From positions 10,610-74,609 of the forward strand of contig URJY01000005.1 in NCBI GenBank assembly GCA_900548275.1: a stretch of DNA of 64,000 nucleotides, read 5' to 3'. The notes beneath the pieces are model-generated. The model was given only the letters and a program-made list of their open reading frames with translations. It made no database searches and was not told where the DNA came from. The position numbers were made by a program, and so were the translations under genes. Numbering within the stretch: the stretch's first letter is position 1; each line of letters opens with the position of its first letter. This stretch comes from an uncultured Opitutales bacterium (GTDB lineage Bacteria; Verrucomicrobiota; Verrucomicrobiia; Opitutales; Intestinicryptomonadaceae). Below are positions 1 to 8,093 of this stretch, one piece after another.

Positions 1-96
1 GAAGACTTGAAACGGCGCGGAAAGGAACTCGAGGACGCATCCCCGCAGGAACTTTCCGACATCATTCAAAAACACGCTTACAAAAAGGGAAAATAA
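1..96 (+). CDS. C-terminal end of an unidentified protein (partial)
   Basis: An open frame enters from the left edge and ends at TAA 94-96. It contributes 31 very charged residues (Lys, Arg and Glu rich) ending KKGK. The stop overlaps the glmM start by one base (TAATG), so the gene is translationally coupled to glmM and probably in the same operon. Too little is present to name it. Confidence 0.6.
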   Translation, partial: EDLKRRGKELEDASPQELSDIIQKHAYKKGK

Positions 97-1442
97 TGAA
101 ATATTTCGGCACGGACGGAATCCGCGGAACATACGGCGACACGGAAATCAGCGAACCTTTCTTTGAGGCTCTCGGCAGAGCAGCAGCCGACTGGCTCGCC
201 GAAAACGGCGGCGGGAAAATCGTAGTCGGCGGCGACACGCGCGCTTCGACCGACGCGCTCAAGGTGGCGTTCGTTTCGGGTCTTGAAAAGGGCGGCGCGG
301 CTTGCGAGGACCTCGGCGTTTTGCCGACTCCCGCGCTTGCGTACGGCGTGTTGGCGCACGGCGCGGCGGCGGGCGCGATGATTACGGCATCGCACAATCC
401 GTACACCGACAACGGCATAAAATTCTTCGATTCCAAAGCCCGCAAAGTGGAGGACGAAGCTCAGGAGCGTCTGGAAACGCTTCTCGAAAAATACTATTCG
501 CCCGATTCGTCGTACGCGCCCAAGACTTTCGCGCCGCGCAAAATTTCGGCGGGCTCTTTCGCGCGCGACGAATACGCAAAAAAGATGGCGTCGATTTTCC
601 CCGCGGGCTTTCTGAAAGGCGTGAAAATCGTCATCGATATGGCAAACGGCGCGACGAGCGGAATTTCCTCGAAAGTGTTTGCCGACTACGGCGCGCAGGT
701 CTTCGAGCTCGGCTGCGAGCCGACGGGGCTTAACATCAACGACGGAATAGGCAGCCAGCACCCCGAAAAAATGGCGGCGTATTGCAAAGAGGTCGGCGCG
801 GATGTGGGCTTTGCCCACGACGGCGACGGCGACAGGGTTGTGGTTGCCGACGAAACGGGTTCGATTCTCGAGGGCGAGGAGATTTTGGGGCTGATTGCGC
901 TCGACGCAAAACGCCGCGGCAAGCTGTCGGCGGATGCGATTGTTACGACTCTCCAGAGCAATATGGGGCTTGACGAATCGCTCGCCGACAACGGTATCGG
1001 CGTGTTCCGCAGCGGCATCGGCGACAGGCTCGTAATGCGCGAAATGCTCGCAAACAACTGCGCAATCGGCGGCGAAAATTCGGGGCACTTCATCTTCTCG
1101 GAAATCTCGCCGTGCGGCGACGGTCTGGCGGCGGCTCTTGCGGTTCTTTCGCTTGCGGTACAAAACGGCGGCAGGCTCTCGGCTCTGCGCGGCGGAATCA
1201 GAATGTATCCGCAGTTGGCGAAGGCGGTGAAGGTAGCCCGCAAAACGCCGATTGAAGAAACCGCAAACCTCTCGAAGGCGATGGACGAATGTTCGGCGAT
1301 TCTCGGCGCGGAGGGCAGAATTTTGGTTCGCTACTCGGGCACGGAAAAGAAGATAAGACTGCTCGCCGAGGGCAAGGATTCGGCGAAAATCGACCGCTGT
1401 ATGAAATTACTTGAAAATGCAGTAGAATTAGACTTGCAGTAG
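96..1442 (+). CDS. glmM: Phosphoglucosamine mutase GlmM
   Basis: Converts glucosamine-6-phosphate to glucosamine-1-phosphate on the way to UDP-GlcNAc for peptidoglycan and LPS; cytoplasmic. The 448-aa protein has the usual family length. It begins with the FGTDGIRG motif at residues 4-11, carries the phosphoserine loop TASHNP (Ser99), the metal loop DGDGDR near residue 235, the sugar-binding GENSGH near 325 and a C-terminal phosphate-binding RYSGTEKKIR. TASHNP with GENSGH points to GlmM rather than a general phosphomannomutase. A second, larger hexose mutase lies at 49407. The start overlaps the upstream stop. Confidence 0.96.
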   Translation: MKYFGTDGIRGTYGDTEISEPFFEALGRAAADWLAENGGGKIVVGGDTRASTDALKVAFVSGLEKGGAACEDLGVLPTPALAYGVLAHGAAAGAMITASHNPYTDNGIKFFDSKARKVEDEAQERLETLLEKYYSPDSSYAPKTFAPRKISAGSFARDEYAKKMASIFPAGFLKGVKIVIDMANGATSGISSKVFADYGAQVFELGCEPTGLNINDGIGSQHPEKMAAYCKEVGADVGFAHDGDGDRVVVADETGSILEGEEILGLIALDAKRRGKLSADAIVTTLQSNMGLDESLADNGIGVFRSGIGDRLVMREMLANNCAIGGENSGHFIFSEISPCGDGLAAALAVLSLAVQNGGRLSALRGGIRMYPQLAKAVKVARKTPIEETANLSKAMDECSAILGAEGRILVRYSGTEKKIRLLAEGKDSAKIDRCMKLLENAVELDLQ

Positions 1443-1492
1443 CGCGCCGCAGTGTGTAGCCTTTTCGACAACTTTTAATCCGAATAATTTGT

Positions 1493-2926
1493 ATGGCAGA
1501 CGAAAACAACACCCCACCCGAAATCGTAGAAGAAAAAATCAGAGATCTTGATCCGCGCCTCATCAAACAGGTAGAAAACGCGGAAAAATCAATCGACAAG
1601 AACCCCGCGTACGTCATCGACATTTGCGGAACGGTTCTGGCAAAGCACCCGTCCTGCGTGGAAGTCAGGAAGATTCTGCGTCAGGCGCAGTTCAAAAAAT
1701 TCGGCAAAGGCAACCCGATTGCCAAGTTCGTGGCGTCGATTCAGGGCGCGATTTTCGCAATGCAGGCAGGCGCAAAGCTCAAAAAAGGTCAGGCGTTGGA
1801 AGTCATCGCCGAAGCCGAAAAACAGCTCTCCGTGTGCCCCGAAAACGAACCCGTTCTGAAGACCCTCGCAGCGGCGGCGGCTTCGCTCCAATTCTGGGGA
1901 ACGGCGGCCGAGGCGTACCAGTCAATCGCGCGCTTCAAGCCCGACAACGAAAAGAATTTGCTCGCGCTCGCCGCCGCGCTCGTAAAGAGCAAACAGCCCG
2001 ACTCTGCAATGCAGGTCTGCGAACGCATCCTCAAGAAGAACCCGTCCAACGGCGACGCGCAGGCTCTCGCGCGCAGTGCGTCGGTCATCAAGACGATGGA
2101 AAAGGGCGACTGGGAAAACACCGAAGTCAGCGCGACCAAGAAGGTCAAGGACGCCGAGGAAACCCTCAACCGCCAGAAGGAGACAAGCTCGGTCAACGAC
2201 GAGGAAACTCTCGCAAGAATGGTCGAACGCCTCGCCGCGCAGATTTCCACAGACCCCGAAAACATCAATCTGTACCGCGAAATCTGCGGACACCTGCGCA
2301 CTCTCAAGCGTTATGACGAAGCCCTCGAGTATGTCCGCAAGGCGCGCCAGCAGCCGCTCGGCAAGGGCGACACCACTTTCGAAAAGATGGAGCAGAACTT
2401 CCTCGTCGCGTCGATGGACAAGCGCATTGCTGACCTCCAACAGAAAATCGCCGAAAACCCCGAAGACGCCGAAGCAAAGGCGGCTCTCGCCGACCTCAAA
2501 AGGCGGGAGCACGACCTCAAGCTCGAAAACGCAAAGCAGATGGTCGAACGCTATCCGAACGACTTCAACTACCGCTACGAGCTCGGCGTTCTGCTTTTCG
2601 AAGACGGCAATCTGGACGAAGCGATTATGCAGTTCCAGATTTCGCAGCGCAGCCCCAAGGTTCGCGGGCAGTCGCTGCTCGGCTTGGGCAGGGCGTTCAT
2701 CGCGGGCAAGAAATACGATATGGCGGTGGACCAGCTCGAAACGGCGAAGAAGGAAGCAAAGATTATGAACGAATCCAAGAAGGAAATCGTTTACGAGCTT
2801 GCGACCGCGTACGAGCTGATGGGCAAGAAGGAACAGGCGTTCACCGAGTTCAAGGAAATCTATCAGGCGGATATTTCCTATAAAGACGTTGCGGCGAAAA
2901 TCAACGCCTACTACGCATCCAAGTAG
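1493..2926 (+). CDS. Tetratricopeptide repeat protein
   Basis: A 477-aa protein without signal peptide or membrane segment, so probably cytoplasmic. It contains several helical TPR-like units, for example around residues 40-75, 110-180, 240-280 and 350-450, with typical patterns such as LGRAFIAGKKYDMAVDQLE. The central part (about 190-230 and 305-340) is highly charged and likely forms helical linkers. It probably acts as a protein-protein scaffold; the partner is unknown. It starts 50 nt after glmM and ends at a strong terminator. Confidence 0.85.
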   Translation: MADENNTPPEIVEEKIRDLDPRLIKQVENAEKSIDKNPAYVIDICGTVLAKHPSCVEVRKILRQAQFKKFGKGNPIAKFVASIQGAIFAMQAGAKLKKGQALEVIAEAEKQLSVCPENEPVLKTLAAAAASLQFWGTAAEAYQSIARFKPDNEKNLLALAAALVKSKQPDSAMQVCERILKKNPSNGDAQALARSASVIKTMEKGDWENTEVSATKKVKDAEETLNRQKETSSVNDEETLARMVERLAAQISTDPENINLYREICGHLRTLKRYDEALEYVRKARQQPLGKGDTTFEKMEQNFLVASMDKRIADLQQKIAENPEDAEAKAALADLKRREHDLKLENAKQMVERYPNDFNYRYELGVLLFEDGNLDEAIMQFQISQRSPKVRGQSLLGLGRAFIAGKKYDMAVDQLETAKKEAKIMNESKKEIVYELATAYELMGKKEQAFTEFKEIYQADISYKDVAAKINAYYASK

Positions 2927-2950
2927 ACTCTGTTCGCCAACGTTTGCGGA

Positions 2951-2982
2951 AAAAGGCGCGGTTTTTGCCGCGCCTTTTTTTG
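2951..2982 (+). terminator. Intrinsic terminator after the TPR gene
   Basis: Perfect 9-bp stem AAGGCGCGG (2953-2961) with CCGCGCCTT (2968-2976), followed by a run of T. Confidence 0.9.
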
Positions 2983-3063
2983 TGTATAAGTTCGTGCGAA
3001 CTTATTTTGTTTATTTTCGAAACCTGCTTTTTTAATGAAAAATGAATAATGAAAAATGAATAA

Positions 3064-3081
3064 TTGGGGCGCGTTCGCGCC
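3064..3081. other. GC-rich palindrome inside the inverted-repeat element
   Basis: GGGCGCG and CGCGCCC arms face each other across TT just inside the left inverted repeat. No T-tract follows, so it is not a normal terminator. Its role is unknown. Confidence 0.4.
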
Positions 3082-3210
3082 CTCGACTCTCGCAGGCGGA
3101 TTTTTTTGTTTTAATAGCTTACTTGGAGTTTGTGGGTAGTTCGAATTTTTCAATACGATAGCTACAGTATGTATTACTGTCTTATACGTCGGTGGTATCC
3201 ATTCTCCAAG

Positions 3211-3320
3211 ACAACTATAACAACAAAGTAAAACACCAGTGGGACAATAGGGTTTGCCCGCGAAGCGGTGCAAACCCTTATAGTGTTGTTCTTTTTGCGT
3301 CTATTTATAAACGCAAAAAT
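3211..3320 (+). other. Possible structured RNA inside the inverted-repeat element
   Basis: GGGTTTGC (near 3251-3258) pairs with GCAAACCC (near 3270-3277). An outer stem can form between ACAAC-TATAA (near 3212) and TTATAGTGTTGT (near 3278). A further perfect 9-bp stem, TTTTTGCGT (3292-3300) with ACGCAAAAA (3311-3319), follows. No protein is encoded. Expression is not shown; this is a fold-based suggestion only. Confidence 0.35.
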
Positions 3321-3430
3321 TCATTCATTTTTCATTATTCATTTTTCATTAACAAAACATCCGCCAAAAATTGCTCGCTCCGAGTTAAAATTATCTTGCA
3401 AAGACGGGCGTTTTTTGAGGGAATACAGGC

Positions 3431-3532
3431 AAGGTCGGGCCCTATGCAATTTGTCGTGCGCCAACCCCGCCAGATTCGGAAGAAAGCAACGGTAACGATA
3501 CTTCATTTGTGCAGTAGGTAGCCTGACCCCTT
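3431..3532 (+). ncRNA. ffs: Signal recognition particle RNA (4.5S, small bacterial type)
   Basis: The apical domain IV signature is present at about 3470-3488: CAG, then CGGAAG tetraloop region, then AAAGCA. It matches the known bacterial pattern CAG-NNN-CGGAAG-NAA-GCA, with a C-G to U-A replacement next to the tetraloop. The ends pair as expected: GGTC-GGGC-CCTA-TGC at 3433-3447 with GCAG-TAGG-TA-GCCT-GACC at 3511-3528, followed by TTTTT at 3531-3535. The length of about 100 nt fits the type lacking an Alu domain. Ends are approximate. This RNA binds Ffh for co-translational membrane targeting. Confidence 0.8.
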
Positions 3533-3547
3533 TTTATTTCCTTTTTT

Positions 3548-4291
3548 ATGTCATCCCGCCCAGCAATAGATACTTCCGCAAAAAATCCGCGACACGTCGC
3601 AATCATAATGGACGGCAACGGCAGATGGGCAAAGGAACGCGGGCTGAAACGCATCGACGGGCACAGACAGGGCGCAAAACAAATCGAAAAGGTGCTCGAA
3701 GCCGCAAAAGACGCGGGCGTGGAATTTCTGACGCTCTACGCGTTCTCGTCGGAAAACTGGAACAGACCCAAAGAGGAGGTCGACGCGCTGATGGCTCTGC
3801 TTTCGGCGGCAATCCGCGAGAACAGAAAGTCGTTCATCGAAAACAGCGTGCGCTTCAGGACAATCGGCAACATCGACGCCCTCCCCCGAAATTGCGTCGA
3901 CGAAATCCGCGCGTTGCAGGACGAAACTAAAAACTTCGACAACCAAACGCTCGTGCTCGCCCTCAACTACGGTTCGCGCGACGAACTCGTGCGGGCGTTC
4001 GGCAAAATGGCGCGCGACGTCGCCGACGGCAGGCTTTCGCCCGAAAAAATCTCGTGGCAGACGATAGCCGAAAACCTCGATACCGCCGACATTCCCGACC
4101 CCGACCTGCTCATAAGAACGTCGGGCGAAATGCGGCTGAGCAACTATCTGATGTTGCAGGCGGCATACGCCGAGCTGTACTTCACGAAAACATATTGGCC
4201 AGATTTCGGCGCGGACGATTTCGCCGAAGCCCTGCGGCAATACCGCCTGCGCGAACGCCGCTACGGTCTGACGGGCGAACAACTCAAATAA
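3548..4291 (+). CDS. uppS: Isoprenyl transferase (undecaprenyl diphosphate synthase)
   Basis: Cis-prenyltransferase that extends farnesyl-PP to the undecaprenyl-PP carrier needed for peptidoglycan. The 247 aa include the MDGNGRW motif with catalytic Asp22, FSSENW in the middle and RTSGEMRLSNYL near the C terminus. That last block differs slightly from the common RTSGE-RRLSNF. It heads a tight operon (uppS-cdsA-dxr-rseP-ispG) that joins isoprenoid precursor supply to envelope lipid synthesis. No Shine-Dalgarno sequence is evident; the start follows the SRP RNA gene closely. Confidence 0.95.
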   Translation: MSSRPAIDTSAKNPRHVAIIMDGNGRWAKERGLKRIDGHRQGAKQIEKVLEAAKDAGVEFLTLYAFSSENWNRPKEEVDALMALLSAAIRENRKSFIENSVRFRTIGNIDALPRNCVDEIRALQDETKNFDNQTLVLALNYGSRDELVRAFGKMARDVADGRLSPEKISWQTIAENLDTADIPDPDLLIRTSGEMRLSNYLMLQAAYAELYFTKTYWPDFGADDFAEALRQYRLRERRYGLTGEQLK

Positions 4292-4298
4292 GGGCAAA

Positions 4299-5141
4299 AT
4301 GCTTGCAAGAATAGCCAGTACTCTCGGACTTTGGGCAATCACGGTTTTTGCCGTAGTATATTTCGGCTCGCTCGGTTGGACGGTTCTCATTGCCGTGCTC
4401 GCGGGCGGCGCGCTCGAGGAAACCTGCCGGCTTCTCGAAAGAATCGGGCTTAAGCCGATGTCGAAATGCGCCCAAGTTTTCTCGGCGGCGATTTTCGCGG
4501 CAAGCTGGCTGTTCCCGCACTTCGACATTTTCCACTTCGGCGGCGGTTCGCTGATTTTCGCATGCTGCGTGGTCTTCACCGCACTCATCGCGGTTCGAGA
4601 CCCCTACGGCGACTTCATCCCGAAGACGGTTGTCCCGACGGTCGCGGCGATTCTGTGCGTACCGTTCCCGCTCCACTGGCTTGCGGTTGCGGGCGCGGAA
4701 TGGGCGACGGAAACATCGGCGTACACGGGCGTGCTTCTTGCAGTCTGGATTGTCGCGGCGGCGAAATTTTCGGACGTCGGCGCGTACGTAATCGGCGCGG
4801 CGTTCGGCAGACACAAGATGTCGCCGAACATCAGCCCGAACAAGACTTGGGAGGGCGCGGTCGGCGGGCTTGTCTCTTCGGCGGCGATATCGGCGGCGAT
4901 TGCGTGGCTCGGCTCGCCCATCCTGCCCGAAACATTCCAGCCGCTCACGGCGGCGACGACGGGCACCGCGATAGGTGCGGCGGCGATAGTCTCCGACCTG
5001 CTCGAATCGGTGCTAAAACGCCGCGCCGACATCAAGGACTCGGGCGCATTCATCCCCGGAATCGGCGGCGCGCTCGACTTGGCGGACTCGCTGCTGCTCT
5101 CGGTGCCGCTCGGCGCGACAATGCTTGCAATCATTTTATAA
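4299..5141 (+). CDS. cdsA: Phosphatidate cytidylyltransferase
   Basis: Integral inner-membrane enzyme that makes CDP-diacylglycerol from phosphatidate and CTP. The 280-aa protein has multiple hydrophobic segments. It carries an SDVGAY motif at residue 158 and the family signature region SDLLESVLKRRADIKDSG at 232-249. The last signature block reads GGALDLADS (257-265), where most relatives have an Arg after LD (LDRxDS). Both acidic residues D260 and D263 are kept. It starts 7 nt after uppS. Confidence 0.93.
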   Translation: MLARIASTLGLWAITVFAVVYFGSLGWTVLIAVLAGGALEETCRLLERIGLKPMSKCAQVFSAAIFAASWLFPHFDIFHFGGGSLIFACCVVFTALIAVRDPYGDFIPKTVVPTVAAILCVPFPLHWLAVAGAEWATETSAYTGVLLAVWIVAAAKFSDVGAYVIGAAFGRHKMSPNISPNKTWEGAVGGLVSSAAISAAIAWLGSPILPETFQPLTAATTGTAIGAAAIVSDLLESVLKRRADIKDSGAFIPGIGGALDLADSLLLSVPLGATMLAIIL

Positions 5142-5147
5142 CAATTT

Positions 5148-6314
5148 ATGAAAACGAAAAATTTGGTAATTCTCGGGGCTACGGGCTCCATCGGCGACAA
5201 CACGCTCGAAGTCGTAAGGGGCAACCGCGACAGGCTCAACGTGGTCGGCATTGCGGGCAACAAGAACTTCCGCAAGCTCGCGAAAATCGCCGAAGAATTC
5301 GACGTAAAGCACGTCGGCATTTTCGACGCAACCGCCTGCAAAGAGGCGAAGGAATCGGGGCTTTTCGCGGGAAGAAAAATCTACGAGGGCTTCGACGGAC
5401 TCATGGAAATCGCGATTCTCCCGCAAGCGGATACCGTGGTTGCGGCGGTCGTCGGAACTACCGCGCTCAAGCCGACGCTCGCGGCAATCGAGGCGGGGCG
5501 CGACATCGCGCTCGCCAACAAGGAACTTCTCGTAATGGCGGGCAAATTCGTGATGGGAGGCGCGCAGCGCAAGGGCGTGAAAATGCTGCCGCTCGACTCC
5601 GAACACAACGCGATTTTCCAGTGCATAAACGGCGAGAGAAAACGCGACATCGCAAAGCTGCTCATCACCGCGTCGGGCGGAATGTTCCGCGACTACACGC
5701 GCGAACAGATGCTTGCAATCACCCCCGAACAGGCGTTGAAACACCCCAACTGGAAGATGGGTCCCAAGGTTACGATAGACTCTTCGACGCTCGCGAACAA
5801 GGGGCTTGAAGTTATCGAGGCGAAATGGCTCTTCGGCGTCGAAGCCGACCAAATACAGGTTGTTGTGCAAAAGGACAGCCTTGTGCACTCGATGGTTCAG
5901 TTCGTGGACGGCTCGGTGATTGCGCATATGTCGCCGCCGTCGATGACATTTGCAATCTCGCACAGCCTGCTCTACCCCGAACGCGGCAACTACGTGCGCC
6001 CGCCGCTCGACTTCACCAAGCCCTTTACGGTAGACTTCCGCCCGCCCGACACCGACCGCTTCCCCTGTCTGAAGCACGCCTTCAACGCGCTCCGCGCGGG
6101 CGGCACGGCTACGACCGTCTTCAACGCATCGAACGAGATTGCGGTTGAAAATTTCGTCGCGGGAAAACTGCCGTGGATTAAAATTCCGCAGGTGATTGAG
6201 GCGACCCTCGAAGCGACCGAAGCGATTGACCCGCAGACGCTCGACGACGTTCTCGACGCCGATGCACAGGCGCGGGCAAAGGCGCGCGAAATAGTCGCAA
6301 AACTCACCGCGTAA
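5148..6314 (+). CDS. dxr: 1-deoxy-D-xylulose 5-phosphate reductoisomerase
   Basis: NADPH-dependent second step of the MEP isoprenoid pathway. The 388 aa are of normal length, with the nucleotide loop GATGSIG at 10-16, the ASGGMFRD motif near 178 and the metal/substrate region TIDSSTLANKGLEVIEA near 207. It lies 6 nt after cdsA and 1 nt before rseP. The pathway partner ispG is two genes downstream in the same operon. Confidence 0.96.
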   Translation: MKTKNLVILGATGSIGDNTLEVVRGNRDRLNVVGIAGNKNFRKLAKIAEEFDVKHVGIFDATACKEAKESGLFAGRKIYEGFDGLMEIAILPQADTVVAAVVGTTALKPTLAAIEAGRDIALANKELLVMAGKFVMGGAQRKGVKMLPLDSEHNAIFQCINGERKRDIAKLLITASGGMFRDYTREQMLAITPEQALKHPNWKMGPKVTIDSSTLANKGLEVIEAKWLFGVEADQIQVVVQKDSLVHSMVQFVDGSVIAHMSPPSMTFAISHSLLYPERGNYVRPPLDFTKPFTVDFRPPDTDRFPCLKHAFNALRAGGTATTVFNASNEIAVENFVAGKLPWIKIPQVIEATLEATEAIDPQTLDDVLDADAQARAKAREIVAKLTA

Positions 6315-6315
6315 A

Positions 6316-8091
6316 ATGGGCGACTTTGCCGACATATTTTCGAACACGCGGGCGTTGGTGCTCGTAATGCTGTTCTTCGGCGGCTCGATTTTCGTACACG
6401 AACTGGGACACTTTCTGGCGGCGCGCCTGCGCGGGCTGAAAATCCTGCGCTTCTCGATAGGCTTCGGCCCGAGAATCTTCTCGTGGCGCGGCGGGGACGG
6501 CTGCGAATACATTGTCTCGCTCCTGCCGTTGGGCGGCTACGTGGCGTTGCCGCAGCTTGCCGATATGGGCGCGCTCGAGGGCGGCAACGGAAACGACAAA
6601 ACCGAAAACCTGCCCAAGGCGTCCTGCGCCGACAAAATCATAGTCAGCGCGGCGGGCGCGTTCTTCAACATACTTTTCGCCGCACTTCTGGCGGCGGTAA
6701 TCTGGGGCGTCGGGATAACGAAAAACGCGGCGGCGGAATCGACCGTCGTCGGCTTCGTGCCCGAAAAAATCCGCGACGTTGCGGGCAACGAATTCCCCTG
6801 CCCCGCAAAACTCGCGGGCGTGCGCGCGGGCGACAAAATAGTTTCCGTCGACGGACGCACACCGAACGACTTCCAACAAATAATAGAGCTGATTGCAATA
6901 GGTTCGGGCAGAACCGCCGACGGCAAGCCGCTCGCCAAACTCGAGGTCGAACGCGACGGAAAAATTCTGACGCTCGACGTGCACGCGCAGCTGATAAAAA
7001 CGAATCCCACCACGGGCGACGAAATCAGAATGATAGGCATATCGCCCGCAATGCGCATGTTCGTCGGAAAGATTATGGACAACTCGCCCGCAAAAGCCGC
7101 AGGTCTGCGCGAGGGCGACGAGGTCGCGGAAATCGACGGCAAAAAGCTCCATTCCAACGCGCAACTCGGCGCGTATCTCGATTCTCTCAAAGACGGCACG
7201 CAGGTAAAACTCGGCATTGTCCGCGACGGCAAAAAAATCGAAATCGCAATAACGCCCAAGCGCGTCGCGCTGACGAAAGAACTGCTGAAAATAGAAGCAC
7301 CAAACGGCGACGGCGCGGTGTCTTTCATACTCTCGAACCGCCGAAATCCGAACGCAAAAACGGGGCTGCCGCGCGTGTTCTCGGTCAAACGCGGCGCGGA
7401 GGCGTTCGACAAAATCGGCGTGGGCAACGCGCTCTGCTACGCCGACGGCAAGCCCGCAGACTCGCTCGAAGAGCTCGACAAAATCGCGAACGAATCGTCG
7501 GCGCGCCTCGCCCTGACGCTCGCCGACGCCGCGGGACAAATCTACGACGTAGTTCTGCCTGCGGGCGTGAAGTCGGCAATCGAGCCGCCCAAGACAAGGG
7601 CAATGCTCGGCTATATGTTGCGCCCCGAATTTACGACCGTGCACCCGTCGATTTTCGAACAGTTTTCCGACAGCATCGTGCGCACCTACAACGCGCTCTC
7701 GAGCCTCGTAAACCCCAAGAGCGACGTCGGCATAAAAAGCCTCGCGGGCCCCGTGGACATCGGGCGCGTGATATACAAACTTTCGATGACCGACTTCATT
7801 CTGGTGCTCTCGTTCGCGGTTCTGCTCAACGTGAATCTGGCAATCCTCAACATCCTGCCGATTCCCGTGCTCGACGGCGGGCACATCCTTTTTGCGGTCG
7901 TCGAAAAGCTGCGCGGCAAACCGCTTCCACCCGCGGTGTTCGCAACGGTGCAGGGAATTTTCTCGCTCCTGCTGCTGTCGCTGATGGCGTTCGTGGTCTA
8001 CTACGGATTCCTGCGCTGGTCGGGCGATACCGACATGGAAAACAGCGGCGAAGCCGTCTCGGAATACTACATTAAAGACATCAAATTTTAA
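6316..8091 (+). CDS. rseP: RIP zinc metalloprotease RseP (site-2 protease), extended
   Basis: Membrane protease that cuts transmembrane substrates such as anti-sigma factors. The first transmembrane helix carries the zinc motif HELGH at 28-32; the second motif NILPIPVLDGGH lies near residue 515. At 591 aa it is roughly 140 residues longer than E. coli RseP. Two clear PDZ units occupy about 160-245 and 253-325. A third degenerate PDZ-like unit lies near 355-425. It sits between dxr and ispG, a common arrangement for the dxr-rseP pair. Confidence 0.93.
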   Translation: MGDFADIFSNTRALVLVMLFFGGSIFVHELGHFLAARLRGLKILRFSIGFGPRIFSWRGGDGCEYIVSLLPLGGYVALPQLADMGALEGGNGNDKTENLPKASCADKIIVSAAGAFFNILFAALLAAVIWGVGITKNAAAESTVVGFVPEKIRDVAGNEFPCPAKLAGVRAGDKIVSVDGRTPNDFQQIIELIAIGSGRTADGKPLAKLEVERDGKILTLDVHAQLIKTNPTTGDEIRMIGISPAMRMFVGKIMDNSPAKAAGLREGDEVAEIDGKKLHSNAQLGAYLDSLKDGTQVKLGIVRDGKKIEIAITPKRVALTKELLKIEAPNGDGAVSFILSNRRNPNAKTGLPRVFSVKRGAEAFDKIGVGNALCYADGKPADSLEELDKIANESSARLALTLADAAGQIYDVVLPAGVKSAIEPPKTRAMLGYMLRPEFTTVHPSIFEQFSDSIVRTYNALSSLVNPKSDVGIKSLAGPVDIGRVIYKLSMTDFILVLSFAVLLNVNLAILNILPIPVLDGGHILFAVVEKLRGKPLPPAVFATVQGIFSLLLLSLMAFVVYYGFLRWSGDTDMENSGEAVSEYYIKDIKF

Positions 8092-8093
8092 TT

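Larger units (their letters stand above)
3032..3352. repeat. MITE-like element bounded by perfect 30-bp inverted repeats
   Basis: The 30-nt sequence at 3032-3061 is repeated as an exact reverse complement at 3323-3352. Each arm is two tandem copies of the 14-mer AATGAAAAATGAAT plus TT. The enclosed 261 bp hold no convincing ORF but several hairpins. There is no transposase and I see no target-site duplication, so it resembles a non-autonomous element or a cruciform-forming repeat. The composition is much more AT-rich than the surrounding genes. Confidence 0.65.

Noticed and set aside
78..1163. Minus-strand open frame across glmM
   Set aside because: Shadow of the glmM coding frame; no domain and no promoter.
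3185..3322. tracrRNA of a type II CRISPR system
   Set aside because: Only the rough layout fits. No Cas9 gene and no complementary CRISPR repeats are in the window.
3097..3370. Second inverted repeat (GGCGGATTT near 3097 and ATCCGCC near 3358)
   Set aside because: The match is short and imperfect and is out of register with the 30-bp arms, so it is probably chance.
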